Notes: generated from the letters alone by a model not told the origin. A DNA stretch of 14,007 nt from Methanosphaera sp. rholeuAM6 (GCA_003266105.1 MVAA01000038.1:3756-17762), one strand, 5' to 3'; counted from the stretch's first letter, positions 7,402 to 14,007 are shown. Made by a program: numbers and translations.

Positions 7402-7431
7402 AATCCGTGGAGATGGATTTTTCTACGGATT
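7402..7431. repeat. 10-bp inverted repeat left of the origin array
   Basis: AATCCGTGGA (7402-7411) and TCTACGGATT (7422-7431) form a 10-pair stem with one G-T pair around a 10-base loop. It is notably G+C-containing for this spacer and lies about 55 bases left of the first origin repeat. It may be an origin or leader structure; the function is unknown. Confidence 0.5.
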
Positions 7432-7486
7432 AAATCATGTTTCTATAATTTTTCTTTCTACTTCTGTTAATATAAAGGACATCTTA

Positions 7487-7762
7487 GGGCATTTGAGAAG
7501 TAATGGGGGGTGTTGATAAGTAATATTGGGGGCAAGTGATAAGTAATGTCAGGGGGTCATGATAACTACTACCCAGAGTACCTGATAACTACCCGTGACA
7601 AAGAGCATGATTAATACAAATAATAACTGTTTTTATTAAAAAAGTGAAGGGGTTTTGATAAGTAATCATGAAGGGGTTTTGAAAACTACTATCAAACGTA
7701 ATATCAAACGATAAAAAAGTATTAAAAAGCCTGTAAAATGAAAGGGGGTTGTGAGAACTAAT
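7487..7762 (+). repeat. Array of eight origin-recognition-box-like repeats
   Basis: The consensus is GGGG-N3-TGATAA(G/C)TA(A/C)T, all in the same orientation. Units, by the 18-base window, are 7487-7504 (GGGC...TGAGAAGTAAT), 7507-7524, 7529-7547 (one base longer), 7553-7570, 7576-7593 (degenerate, lacks the G-run), 7649-7666, 7673-7690 and 7745-7762. The T of each TGA core lies at 7494, 7514, 7537, 7560, 7583, 7656, 7680 and 7752. Steps are therefore 20, 23, 23, 23, 73, 24 and 72. The sixth and seventh units share a 14-base block TGAAGGGGTTTTGA. The G-run plus a near-dyad TTTTGAAAA recalls archaeal origin recognition boxes, bound by the initiator encoded next door. The order and bases differ from the standard consensus. 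Confidence 0.8.
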
Positions 7763-8117
7763 CAACATACACCAAACAACGAAAAACAACATAATCCAAT
7801 AAACAGGAAAACAAAAGTCCAATTTAAATCATACCCCCCAAATAAGAAATAAACTACAATATCAAAGAACATGAAGAAATGACAACGCCCCATAAAAATT
7901 AAAAAATTTTTATAGAATTTTTAACAAAGAATTAAAGCAAAACAAGAATACACAATTACAATAACACATAAAATAACTGTAAATTAAAATAAATAATTTT
8001 TTACAAATACCATAAGAATAAACTACAATTTATAATAGATATAAATAAAAATTAATGAAAAATAATTAATTTAAAAATAAAACAAGACATTTAAACTAAT
8101 AAAACCATAATATTATT

Positions 8118-8555
8118 ATGAATGATAACAACCCAAATTTTAATTATTATGATACAACAGCAGACATTGGAATAGAAGTAATTAATGACAATCTAACAGA
8201 AGCATTCAAAAATTCAGCACTAGCAACATTAAATTTAATCACCGACATAGAAAAAATACGGCCAAAAATCAAAAAAGAAGTCAACCTAGAATCAGAGGAT
8301 GAATATGGACTATTATACGATTGGATAACTGAACTATTAATATATCTTGATAGTGAAAGATTCATGGCATCAGAATACGACATAAGCATTACTAAAAATG
8401 AAGACACGTATTCCCTAAATGGACATATACTTGGAGACACCTATGATACACAGATATACAATTATAAAACTGAAGTAAAGGCAATCACATACCATGAAAT
8501 GAGTATAGAAAACAAGGACAACACTGTCAAAATAAGATTCATCGTAGATTTATGA
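8118..8555 (+). CDS. Archease, activator of RNA ligase RtcB
   Basis: Archease is a small metal-binding cofactor that speeds guanylylation and turnover of RtcB and widens its nucleotide use. The 145-residue product has family features. These are YDTTADIGIE at the start (D12 and D16 in the metal-site region), an acidic EDEYGLLYDWITELLIYLDSERF block at about 60-82, the EVKAITYHEM strand near 119-128, and the family ending RFIVDL with D144 next to the carboxyl terminus. No clear Shine-Dalgarno precedes the ATG. The leader may be short or absent. It is the first gene to the right of the proposed origin and stands 100 bases before rtcB, its functional partner. Confidence 0.93.
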   Translation: MNDNNPNFNYYDTTADIGIEVINDNLTEAFKNSALATLNLITDIEKIRPKIKKEVNLESEDEYGLLYDWITELLIYLDSERFMASEYDISITKNEDTYSLNGHILGDTYDTQIYNYKTEVKAITYHEMSIENKDNTVKIRFIVDL

Positions 8556-8655
8556 ATGAAAAATTAATAAGTATTCAAAAATACAAAAACTAATAATAAA
8601 TAAAAAATTACATTTAAAAATACTAGATTATTATAACAAATTTGAGTGTGAAAAC

Positions 8656-10104
8656 ATGGTAGGTAAAAAAGATTTAGAGAAAATAAGGGATGGAGTATTT
8701 GAAATTCCATCATCTGCCAGAAAAGATATGAGAGTACCCGCTCGTATATATTTAGATGACGAATCTGCAAAAACTATTGAAGATGGAGCAATAAAACAAG
8801 TAGTAAATGTAGCATGTTTAGAAGGTATACAAAAAAGATCAATAGGATTACCAGACATTCACTTCGGATACGGATTCAGTATTGGAGGAGTAGCGGCATT
8901 TGCTGAAAACAATGGAGTGATAAGTCCGGGAGGTGTAGGTTTTGATATTAACTGTGGAGTAAGACTTATCAAGACAAACCTCACAGAAGAGGACATCAAA
9001 CCATACATGCAAGATCTGGTAAACGAACTATTTAAGAAAATACCATCCGGTCTCGGAAGTAAGGGAATAAAACACTTGAAAGAAACAGAAATAGATGACG
9101 TATTAATTAATGGTGCACAATGGGCAATAGAAAATGGCTACGGATGGGAAGAAGACCTCAAATATCTTGAAGAAAACGGTTGTATGAAAGGTGCAAACCC
9201 GGAAAGAGTAAGTACAAAGGCAAAAAGAAGAGGTATCCCACAGCTTGGTTCATTGGGTAGTGGAAACCATTTCCTTGAAATTCAAAAAATAGGCGACATC
9301 TACGATGAAACAATAGCCAAAAACTATGGCCTGGAAAAGGATCAGGTTGTAATATTAATACATACCGGTTCAAGAGGTTGCGGTTACCAGATATGTGCAG
9401 ACAACCTTCGTGAAATGGACAAAGTTGCAAAACGTTTGAAAATGAACCTGCCTGACAGACAATTAGCCTGTGCTCCAATAGATTCTGAAGAGGCACAACA
9501 TTACCTGCAAGCAATGGCATGTGGTGCAAACTATGCATGGACAAACAGACAAATGATTCAACACTGGACAAGAGAATCCTTTGAAAACGTACTCCAACAG
9601 GATGCAGACAGTCTTGGAATGCACACACTGTATGATGTGGCACACAACATAGTCAAAAGAGAAAAACATAAAATTGGAAAAATTAACAAGACAGTCTATG
9701 TTCACAGAAAAGGTGCAACAAGAGCCTTTGGTCCTGGACAAAAAGAAATACCACAGGAATACCGTGACGTTGGTCAACCAGTACTTATACCAGGTACAAT
9801 GGGAACATGCTCCTATGTACTTGCAGGTACAAAGGAAGCCATGAAGGAAACCTTCGGTTCCACTGCTCATGGTGCTGGCCGCGTACTTAGTCGATCAGGT
9901 GCAAAACGTGAATTTACACCAGAAGAAATACAAAAACAATTATCTGATAAAGGAATTGTTCTTAAAGCAAATTCACAACCTGTAATTGCAGAAGAAGCAC
10001 CGAATGCATACAAAAATGTAGATACAGTAGTTAAAACTGCTGACACTGCAGGTATAAGCAAACTTGTTGCACAAATGATACCATTAGGTGTAATTAAGGG
10101 GTAA
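8656..10104 (+). CDS. rtcB: tRNA-splicing RNA ligase RtcB
   Basis: RtcB joins 2',3'-cyclic phosphate and 5'-OH RNA ends in a GTP- and Mn-dependent reaction during tRNA intron removal and RNA repair. The 482-residue protein is full length and has no intein. Metal ligands are visible at D97 and C100 (FDINCG), H205 (GSGNHF), H236 (HTGSRG) and H330 (DVAHN). The guanylylated histidine is H405 in STAHGAGR. PDIHFGYGFSIGG and VYVHRKGATRAFGPG are also family signatures. A weak GAGTG precedes the ATG. The next gene starts five bases after the stop, so the two are probably cotranscribed. Confidence 0.97.
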   Translation: MVGKKDLEKIRDGVFEIPSSARKDMRVPARIYLDDESAKTIEDGAIKQVVNVACLEGIQKRSIGLPDIHFGYGFSIGGVAAFAENNGVISPGGVGFDINCGVRLIKTNLTEEDIKPYMQDLVNELFKKIPSGLGSKGIKHLKETEIDDVLINGAQWAIENGYGWEEDLKYLEENGCMKGANPERVSTKAKRRGIPQLGSLGSGNHFLEIQKIGDIYDETIAKNYGLEKDQVVILIHTGSRGCGYQICADNLREMDKVAKRLKMNLPDRQLACAPIDSEEAQHYLQAMACGANYAWTNRQMIQHWTRESFENVLQQDADSLGMHTLYDVAHNIVKREKHKIGKINKTVYVHRKGATRAFGPGQKEIPQEYRDVGQPVLIPGTMGTCSYVLAGTKEAMKETFGSTAHGAGRVLSRSGAKREFTPEEIQKQLSDKGIVLKANSQPVIAEEAPNAYKNVDTVVKTADTAGISKLVAQMIPLGVIKG

Positions 10105-10109
10105 ACCAG

Positions 10110-10871
10110 ATGATTGGAATTATTGGTGGAACTGGAACAAGTTCATTAAAGGAAAATTATCCAATTATCCGTGAAGAAAACATTACCACAAAATATGGTG
10201 AAGCACCAACAATCAGCATCCTGGAAATTGACAATAAGGAAGTAGCATACATTCCAAGACACAGTAATGGACATAGTGTACCACCACACAAGATCAATTA
10301 CAGAGCAAATATTGAAGCTTTAAACATTATTGGAGTCAGTCAGGTCTTTGCAACAAACTCCGTCGGTTCATTGGATACCAATATTGAACCCGGCAGTCTT
10401 TTAATACCGGACAACTTCATTGACTTTACCCATAACCGTGTCTGCACATTCTTTGATGATGAGGTTGTACACATTGACTGTACCGAACCATACTGTGAAA
10501 GACTCAGACAAATCATAATAAGTTCCGGCAGGGTACATCCCTACGGAACATACATTGCAACGGAAGGGCCAAGATTTGAAACCGGTGCTGAGATACAGTT
10601 CTACAAAATGATTGGTGGAAAAGTTGTTGGTATGACAGGAGTGCCCGAGGTTGTTCTGGCACGTGAAAAACAGATGTGCTATGGCAGTATCTGTGCAGTG
10701 ACAAATTATGCTGCATCAATCTATCCACATAAGTTAACAATTACCGAAGTTGTTGATGCCATGAAAGATTGTGAAGAAAAATTAATTCAGATAATTACAA
10801 AAAGCATTAAAAAATCTAACGATAATTTGAATTGTGAATGCCAAAATACCCTCGAAGATGCAATAATTTAA
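10110..10871 (+). CDS. MTAP/PNP-family phosphorylase, probable S-methyl-5'-thioinosine phosphorylase
   Basis: The likely reaction is phosphorolysis of a 6-oxopurine nucleoside, methylthioinosine or inosine/guanosine, in the salvage of methylthioadenosine. The 253-residue protein shows the phosphate-binding GGTG (6-9), PRHSNGH (49-55) and PPHKINYRANI (58-68). It also shows EGPRFET (152-158) and GMTGVPE (174-180). The base-specificity segment reads TNYAAS (198-203), with N199 where adenine-specific MTAPs carry an Asp-containing TDYD. That favours a 6-oxopurine, as in the Methanocaldococcus MTIP. The C-terminal 20 or so residues look variable. AAGGGG at the end of rtcB serves as ribosome binding site. 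Confidence 0.88.
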   Translation: MIGIIGGTGTSSLKENYPIIREENITTKYGEAPTISILEIDNKEVAYIPRHSNGHSVPPHKINYRANIEALNIIGVSQVFATNSVGSLDTNIEPGSLLIPDNFIDFTHNRVCTFFDDEVVHIDCTEPYCERLRQIIISSGRVHPYGTYIATEGPRFETGAEIQFYKMIGGKVVGMTGVPEVVLAREKQMCYGSICAVTNYAASIYPHKLTITEVVDAMKDCEEKLIQIITKSIKKSNDNLNCECQNTLEDAII

Positions 10872-10939
10872 AAAAAATATTTATGTTATGAAAATTATAA
10901 TATTTTCAGTGAGTTTAAATATTTTAGAAGGGGTTAAGT

Positions 10940-11854
10940 ATGACTAATGAAATTATTAATGAAATTGAAAAACTGAAAAAAGAAAAAAATGCTATAATAC
11001 TAGCACATAATTATCAGCCAAAGGAAATACAGGAAGTTGCGGACTTTGTAGGTGATTCATTGGAATTATGTATTAAGGCAAGCAAAATTGATGAAGCTGA
11101 CATGATTGTTTTCTGTGGTGTTAACTTTATGGCTGAAACAGCTGCCATTATCAGTCCTGATAAGAAAGTTCTTTTACCAGACAACAGGGCAAACTGTCAG
11201 ATGGCAGACATGATTTCATTAGAAGAACTTAAACAGGCAAAAAAGGAACATCCTAACAGTGAAGTTGTACTCTACGTTAACAGCAGAGCCGAAACAAAAA
11301 GTGAAGCAACAATCGTATGTACCTCAGCAAACGCCGGTAAAATAGTTTCATCATTAGAAGGTGACGATTTTATATTTGCACCGGACCACAATCTTGGAAT
11401 ATACTCAGCTAAGGCATCCGGTAAAAATGCAATCATTGTCCCTGAGGATGGACACTGTTATGTTCATACATTGTTTAAACCTGAAGATATAGAACAGGCA
11501 AGAATTGACTATCCTAATGCAAAGATTGTTGTTCACCCTGAATGTAATGATGATGTCAGAGAACTTGCAGACTATGTTGAAAGTACTGGTGGAATGGTCA
11601 GACTTGCAAAAGATCCAAAGATTAAGGAATTAGTTGTTGGTACGGAAATAGACCTTGCAACAAGACTTAAAAGAGAAAATCCCGATAAGGAGTTTTATCC
11701 ACTTAGACATGACGCATTCTGTTTAACAATGAAACTTATTACTCTTGAAAAGATTCGTGACGCACTTGTTGAAGAAAAATATGAAGTTGTTGTTGATGAT
11801 GAAATTGCAAGAAAAGCTCGTGTAGGAATACAGAGAATGCTTGACTTATCCTAA
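10940..11854 (+). CDS. nadA: Quinolinate synthase
   Basis: This enzyme condenses iminoaspartate with dihydroxyacetone phosphate to quinolinate, the second step of de novo NAD synthesis. The 304-residue product has the short archaeal NadA length. Its three cluster cysteines are C86 (NRANCQMADM), C173 (GHCYVH) and C261 (DAFCLTM), consistent with the 4Fe-4S site. Other family stretches are AHNYQPKEIQEVADFVGDS, YVNSRAETKSEATIVCTSANA and HPECND. The segment before C173 reads VPEDGHC, without the aromatic residue I expect there in many homologues. The start is preceded by AGAAGGGG (10926-10933). A T-run follows the gene. No other NAD synthesis gene is in the window. Confidence 0.96.
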   Translation: MTNEIINEIEKLKKEKNAIILAHNYQPKEIQEVADFVGDSLELCIKASKIDEADMIVFCGVNFMAETAAIISPDKKVLLPDNRANCQMADMISLEELKQAKKEHPNSEVVLYVNSRAETKSEATIVCTSANAGKIVSSLEGDDFIFAPDHNLGIYSAKASGKNAIIVPEDGHCYVHTLFKPEDIEQARIDYPNAKIVVHPECNDDVRELADYVESTGGMVRLAKDPKIKELVVGTEIDLATRLKRENPDKEFYPLRHDAFCLTMKLITLEKIRDALVEEKYEVVVDDEIARKARVGIQRMLDLS

Positions 11855-11884
11855 ATAACCATACTTCAACTTCTTCTCACAATC

Positions 11885-11906
11885 TTTTTTTTTGTTAAAA
11901 AAAAAA
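11885..11906 (+). terminator. T-run terminator after nadA, followed by an A-run
   Basis: Nine T (11885-11893), then GTT and ten A (11897-11906). T-runs are standard archaeal termination signals. The T and A runs are also complementary to each other. Confidence 0.5.
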
Positions 11907-11916
11907 CCCTTAGGGG

Positions 11917-13008
11917 GTGTTAAAAATTAAATTAAATGAAATTAAACCTTCAATTGATAAATATATCATATGTGGAATAATACTTATACTATTAGGTTTT
12001 ATTATTTTGTTTACAAATTATATTGATTCATTTGTAACGCAACTTCTATGGCCATTGCTTGAAGGATCCTCTGAGGGAAAAACCGTGCTTTTCCTGTGGT
12101 TAATAGGTGCAACCCTGATTATAACTTCAGTCATACAACAGGATAAAGTTTTATGTGAAAAATTATATGAAACCGACGAATCAAACTACAAGTACCTTAA
12201 ATTTGCAATTATAATCCTATTGTCCTGTGCATTATTCGGATTGATTATTGAAGCAATCATCAGACAACAGTTTGGCGTGTCATTTTTCACAATTCTTACT
12301 TCAATGTCACCGGATACCAGTACCACCAGTCCTATGCATTCACACGTATACAAATCGGTACTGGGTATCTTTGCAAATTATATCGTGCCTTCACATGTAA
12401 ATACCGGTTCATCCATTTTACAGTATGCTATGCCATATGCACTGATAATAATAATATTTTGGCCACTTTGTTACATACTGGGAGTACTGGGAATCTGCAA
12501 TATGAGAACACTGGATAAAATAGTTTCAATTATTGCACTTAATGTTGCCCTTATTGGACTGATAGATGGTGGAATCTTTTCACAACCATTCCTTATCGGA
12601 TTTGCCTTCCTATTGTTGACATATTATTCCAGAGGAAAGATTGACGTCAAAAAGCTTTTTAATAAGGAAAGAATTGAAGTAAAATACTTTATCAATCCAA
12701 TACTTATACTGGGTTATATATTGCTACTTGCCATGATAATTGAAGTTGCCGGTAGCGATACAACTTGCCACACACTAAGTGTTGTCAACCAGATAGAACC
12801 TGTGGACATGACCGAGTTTAACGTGACCAATGTTGAAGTTCACGGTAACACCACCACATACACACTTAACTGTGAAACCCCAGATAAGGAGTTAATCAGA
12901 GAAGTGTTCGCTAAATTTAAGGGCAAAGCTGACTTGACGTTTATGTCGTGGAATTTCTACTCGTACCTTGATAATCCTACAATGAGAATGAGACAAAATC
13001 ATTCTTAA
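11917..13008 (+). CDS. Unrecognised multi-spanning membrane protein with C-terminal extracytoplasmic domain
   Basis: I do not recognise this 363-residue protein. About seven hydrophobic helices can be placed near 16-34, 56-73, 95-116, 172-193, 201-217, 222-236 and 259-277. A polar loop rich in Ser, Thr and His (about 128-165, with PMHSHVYKS and PSHVNTG) separates helices three and four. After the last helix comes a soluble domain of about 85 residues with two cysteines (C284 and C319) that could form a disulfide if it faces outward. It ends in DLTFMSWNFYSYLDNPTMRMRQNHS. The start is unusual. The frame is closed by TAG at 11911-11913 and no ATG precedes the first helix, so GTG at 11917 is the only standard start. 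It overlaps the AGGGGG run, so initiation may be leaderless or may use a near-cognate codon. Confidence 0.75.
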   Translation: MLKIKLNEIKPSIDKYIICGIILILLGFIILFTNYIDSFVTQLLWPLLEGSSEGKTVLFLWLIGATLIITSVIQQDKVLCEKLYETDESNYKYLKFAIIILLSCALFGLIIEAIIRQQFGVSFFTILTSMSPDTSTTSPMHSHVYKSVLGIFANYIVPSHVNTGSSILQYAMPYALIIIIFWPLCYILGVLGICNMRTLDKIVSIIALNVALIGLIDGGIFSQPFLIGFAFLLLTYYSRGKIDVKKLFNKERIEVKYFINPILILGYILLLAMIIEVAGSDTTCHTLSVVNQIEPVDMTEFNVTNVEVHGNTTTYTLNCETPDKELIREVFAKFKGKADLTFMSWNFYSYLDNPTMRMRQNHS

Positions 13009-13025
13009 AACTATTTTTTAATTAT

Positions 13026-13184
13026 TTAATCACCATGAACATTTTTCTTGAATTTTACAATTATTTCTCCTTGAGAATTTTCCATCCATTCAACAATATC
13101 CTCAAAATCCAAATCGTATTTCTTAACATAATATGATGGTATCATCACCTGTTTATTTTCATTCAATCTAGTTTCAAATTTCAT
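13026..13184 (-). CDS. Small AbrB/SpoVT-type (swapped-hairpin) protein
   Basis: This 52-residue frame begins MKFETRLNENKQVMIPSYYV and continues with KKYDLDFEDIVEWMENSQG, ending in IIVKFKKNVHGD. The pattern matches the AbrB/MazE/SpoVT swapped-hairpin barrel: a strand, then a Val-x-Ile-Pro turn, a helix, a Leu-Asp-Phe-Glu-Asp turn, Val-Glu-Trp, and a final Ile-Ile-Val-Lys-Phe strand. Members are DNA-binding transition regulators or antitoxins that dimerise. A GGAG (13195-13198) stands in front of the ATG at 13184. The length is about one domain, so it would act as a dimer. No toxin gene is beside it. It is tail to tail with the membrane protein gene (17 bases) and follows the M50 protease gene on the same strand. 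Confidence 0.8.
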   Translation of the reverse strand: MKFETRLNENKQVMIPSYYVKKYDLDFEDIVEWMENSQGEIIVKFKKNVHGD

Positions 13185-13225
13185 TAGTATTTTTCTCCAA
13201 CAATTATCAATAAATAAGTTAAATC

Positions 13226-13235
13226 AAAAAAAAAA
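13226..13235 (-). terminator. T10 run after the M50 protease gene
   Basis: Ten T on the minus strand lie 18 bases after the protease stop codon and before the AbrB-like gene. A simple archaeal T-run terminator is likely, so the small gene may have its own promoter. Confidence 0.45.
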
Positions 13236-13252
13236 GTTTATTTGAAAGGGGT

Positions 13253-13888
13253 TTAAATTAATGTTATCGTATATGAAATATATGTTAGTAAAGCGGACAC
13301 TGCCAGTGCTATGACATATATCGGCAGGTTCCATTGAATGACCTTAGATCCATCAAGAGGTGGTACCGGAAGTAAATTGAAAACTGCCAAGAAACTGTTA
13401 ACATTGAATGCCAATACCAACGTTAACAGTACAATGTACATCATGCCCGCATTTGACGTAGACAGGAATGGTCTTATGAATAATGTTATTGACAAGAAGA
13501 GTAATGCAAGAACAATATTTACCACTGGTCCTGCCAATGCAATTTTTCCGTTTTCTTCATTTGTAACCATTCTGCCATATGATGAAAAGTACACTGCTCC
13601 TGGTGCAAATATCATGAAACCAGCCAATGCTGAGATGAAACCCAAAATCAATCCATAGTTCCATTTTCTGAATTCCGAAAAGAATCCGAACCTTTGTGCA
13701 ACCACTTTATGACCTAATTCATGCAATACGAATCCAATACCCACTGCAACAAATGATATAGGTAAGAATAACATTAACGTTTCTATAGACCAACCAATTG
13801 ACCGGGTAACACATAATGCATATAAAACAGTTAATGCGATAACTGATATAATAATGTCACTTATTTCTTCTCTAGTGAAAGATACCAT
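13253..13888 (-). CDS. Small M50-family membrane metalloprotease (site-2 protease-like)
   Basis: This is an integral membrane zinc protease of the S2P/RseP/SpoIVFB type, which cleaves substrates within the bilayer. The 211-residue protein has HELGH at 56-60 in a hydrophobic helix (two zinc histidines and the catalytic Glu). It has AGPVVNI at about 119-125 and NLLPVPPLDG at 171-180, with the third zinc ligand Asp at 179. There are about six hydrophobic segments and no PDZ or CBS domain, so it is a minimal form. The frame opens at TTG 13903, but TTGAGG there is better read as the Shine-Dalgarno GAGG for the ATG at 13888. Substrate unknown. All catalytic residues are present. Confidence 0.9.
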   Translation of the reverse strand: MVSFTREEISDIIISVIALTVLYALCVTRSIGWSIETLMLFLPISFVAVGIGFVLHELGHKVVAQRFGFFSEFRKWNYGLILGFISALAGFMIFAPGAVYFSSYGRMVTNEENGKIALAGPVVNIVLALLFLSITLFIRPFLSTSNAGMMYIVLLTLVLAFNVNSFLAVFNLLPVPPLDGSKVIQWNLPIYVIALAVSALLTYISYTITLI

Positions 13889-13931
13889 AAGTTTTTTCCT
13901 CAACGTTTTTATCTATTATTTTATTTTAACA

Positions 13932-13946
13932 TACTATAATATACTA
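13932..13946 (-). promoter_or_regulatory. Possible TATA box for the M50 protease gene
   Basis: The minus strand reads AGTATATTATAGTAT here. A start about 25 bases on would give a leader of about 25 bases containing GAGG before the ATG at 13888. The call rests on position and resemblance only. Confidence 0.35.
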
Positions 13947-14007
13947 TTTTTGGAAAATATTTATCTGATAAATAACAAAAAAATTAATAGTTTTTAAACA
14001 AATGGGG

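Larger units (their letters stand above)
7031..8117. other. Proposed chromosomal replication origin region (oriC)
   Basis: This stretch of about 1.1 kb next to cdc6 has no convincing gene. It divides into a T-rich left part (7070-7480), an array of G-run plus TGATAA-type repeats (7487-7762), and a strongly A-rich right part (7763-8117) with many A/T runs. In two sample 60-base lines, 7081-7140 has 38 T and 5 A, and 7861-7920 has 31 A and 15 T. A T-to-A switch across a repeat array beside an Orc1/Cdc6 gene, with an A/T-rich stretch as a possible unwinding site, is what an archaeal origin should look like. The repeats do not match the best-known ORB consensus, so the call is inference from position and structure. 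Confidence 0.75.

Noticed and set aside
7213..7470. 85-codon plus-strand frame in the origin region
   Set aside because: There is no ribosome binding site, its composition follows the T-rich flank, and it runs through an inverted repeat. It has no recognisable protein pattern.
7487..7762. CRISPR array
   Set aside because: Units are short and degenerate with almost no spacer and uneven gaps, no cas gene is near, and the neighbour is cdc6; origin boxes explain it better.
7589..7822. 77-codon minus-strand frame across the repeats
   Set aside because: It covers the origin repeats, begins without a ribosome binding site, and its residues simply reflect the repeat and A-rich sequence.
9158..9870. 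Minus-strand frames inside rtcB
   Set aside because: They are shadows of the RtcB coding strand, without ribosome binding sites or protein-like patterns.
13889..13903. TTG start for the M50 protease
   Set aside because: TTGAGG reads better as the ribosome binding site for the ATG at 13888.
1..14007. tRNA or rRNA genes, insertion sequences, prophage
   Set aside because: By eye I saw no tRNA T-loop signature with matching acceptor stems, no rRNA sequence, no transposase frame, and no terminal inverted repeats with target duplications.

Overview
The window looks like a piece of a methanogenic archaeal chromosome of the order Methanobacteriales. The low G+C content, very A/T-rich spacers and overall gene set fit Methanosphaera best. 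The order-level placement rests on several archaea-only features: the L7Ae-S28e-L24e-Ndk-aIF5B-S6e-aIF2gamma gene order, a UbiA-family enzyme of the archaeal ether-lipid type, Orc1/Cdc6, archease with RtcB, and an MTIP-type phosphorylase. The genus is an inference from composition and protein style, not from a database search.

Left part (1-4586, minus strand): a translation gene cluster. It reads from L7Ae through S28e, L24e and nucleoside diphosphate kinase to initiation factor aIF5B, S6e and the 5' end of aIF2gamma, which runs off the left edge. Three sub-blocks (L7Ae; S28e-L24e-ndk; infB-S6e-aIF2gamma) are separated by A/T-rich spacers. The leader of the L7Ae gene contains what looks like a complete kink-turn (k-turn) whose lower stem takes in the Shine-Dalgarno sequence, a probable autoregulatory site for L7Ae.

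Middle (4587-8117): a divergent, gene-free spacer is followed by a plus-strand pair, a UbiA-family digeranylgeranylglyceryl phosphate synthase and an Orc1/Cdc6 replication initiator. Next to cdc6 lies about 1.1 kb without a convincing gene. It holds a T-rich flank, an array of eight G-run plus TGATAA-type repeats phased at about 23-24 bp, and a long A-rich flank. I read this as the chromosomal replication origin (oriC) with non-canonical origin recognition boxes.

Right part (8118-14007): plus-strand genes leading away from the origin are archease, RtcB RNA ligase, a methylthioinosine/purine nucleoside phosphorylase, quinolinate synthase NadA, and an unrecognised seven-helix membrane protein with a GTG start. 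Two minus-strand genes close the window: a 52-residue AbrB/SpoVT-like protein and a small membrane-embedded M50 (site-2 protease type) metalloprotease.

The translation cluster reads leftwards and the RtcB-NadA series rightwards, so most genes point away from the proposed origin. The most interesting non-coding elements are the L7Ae leader k-turn and the oriC repeat array.
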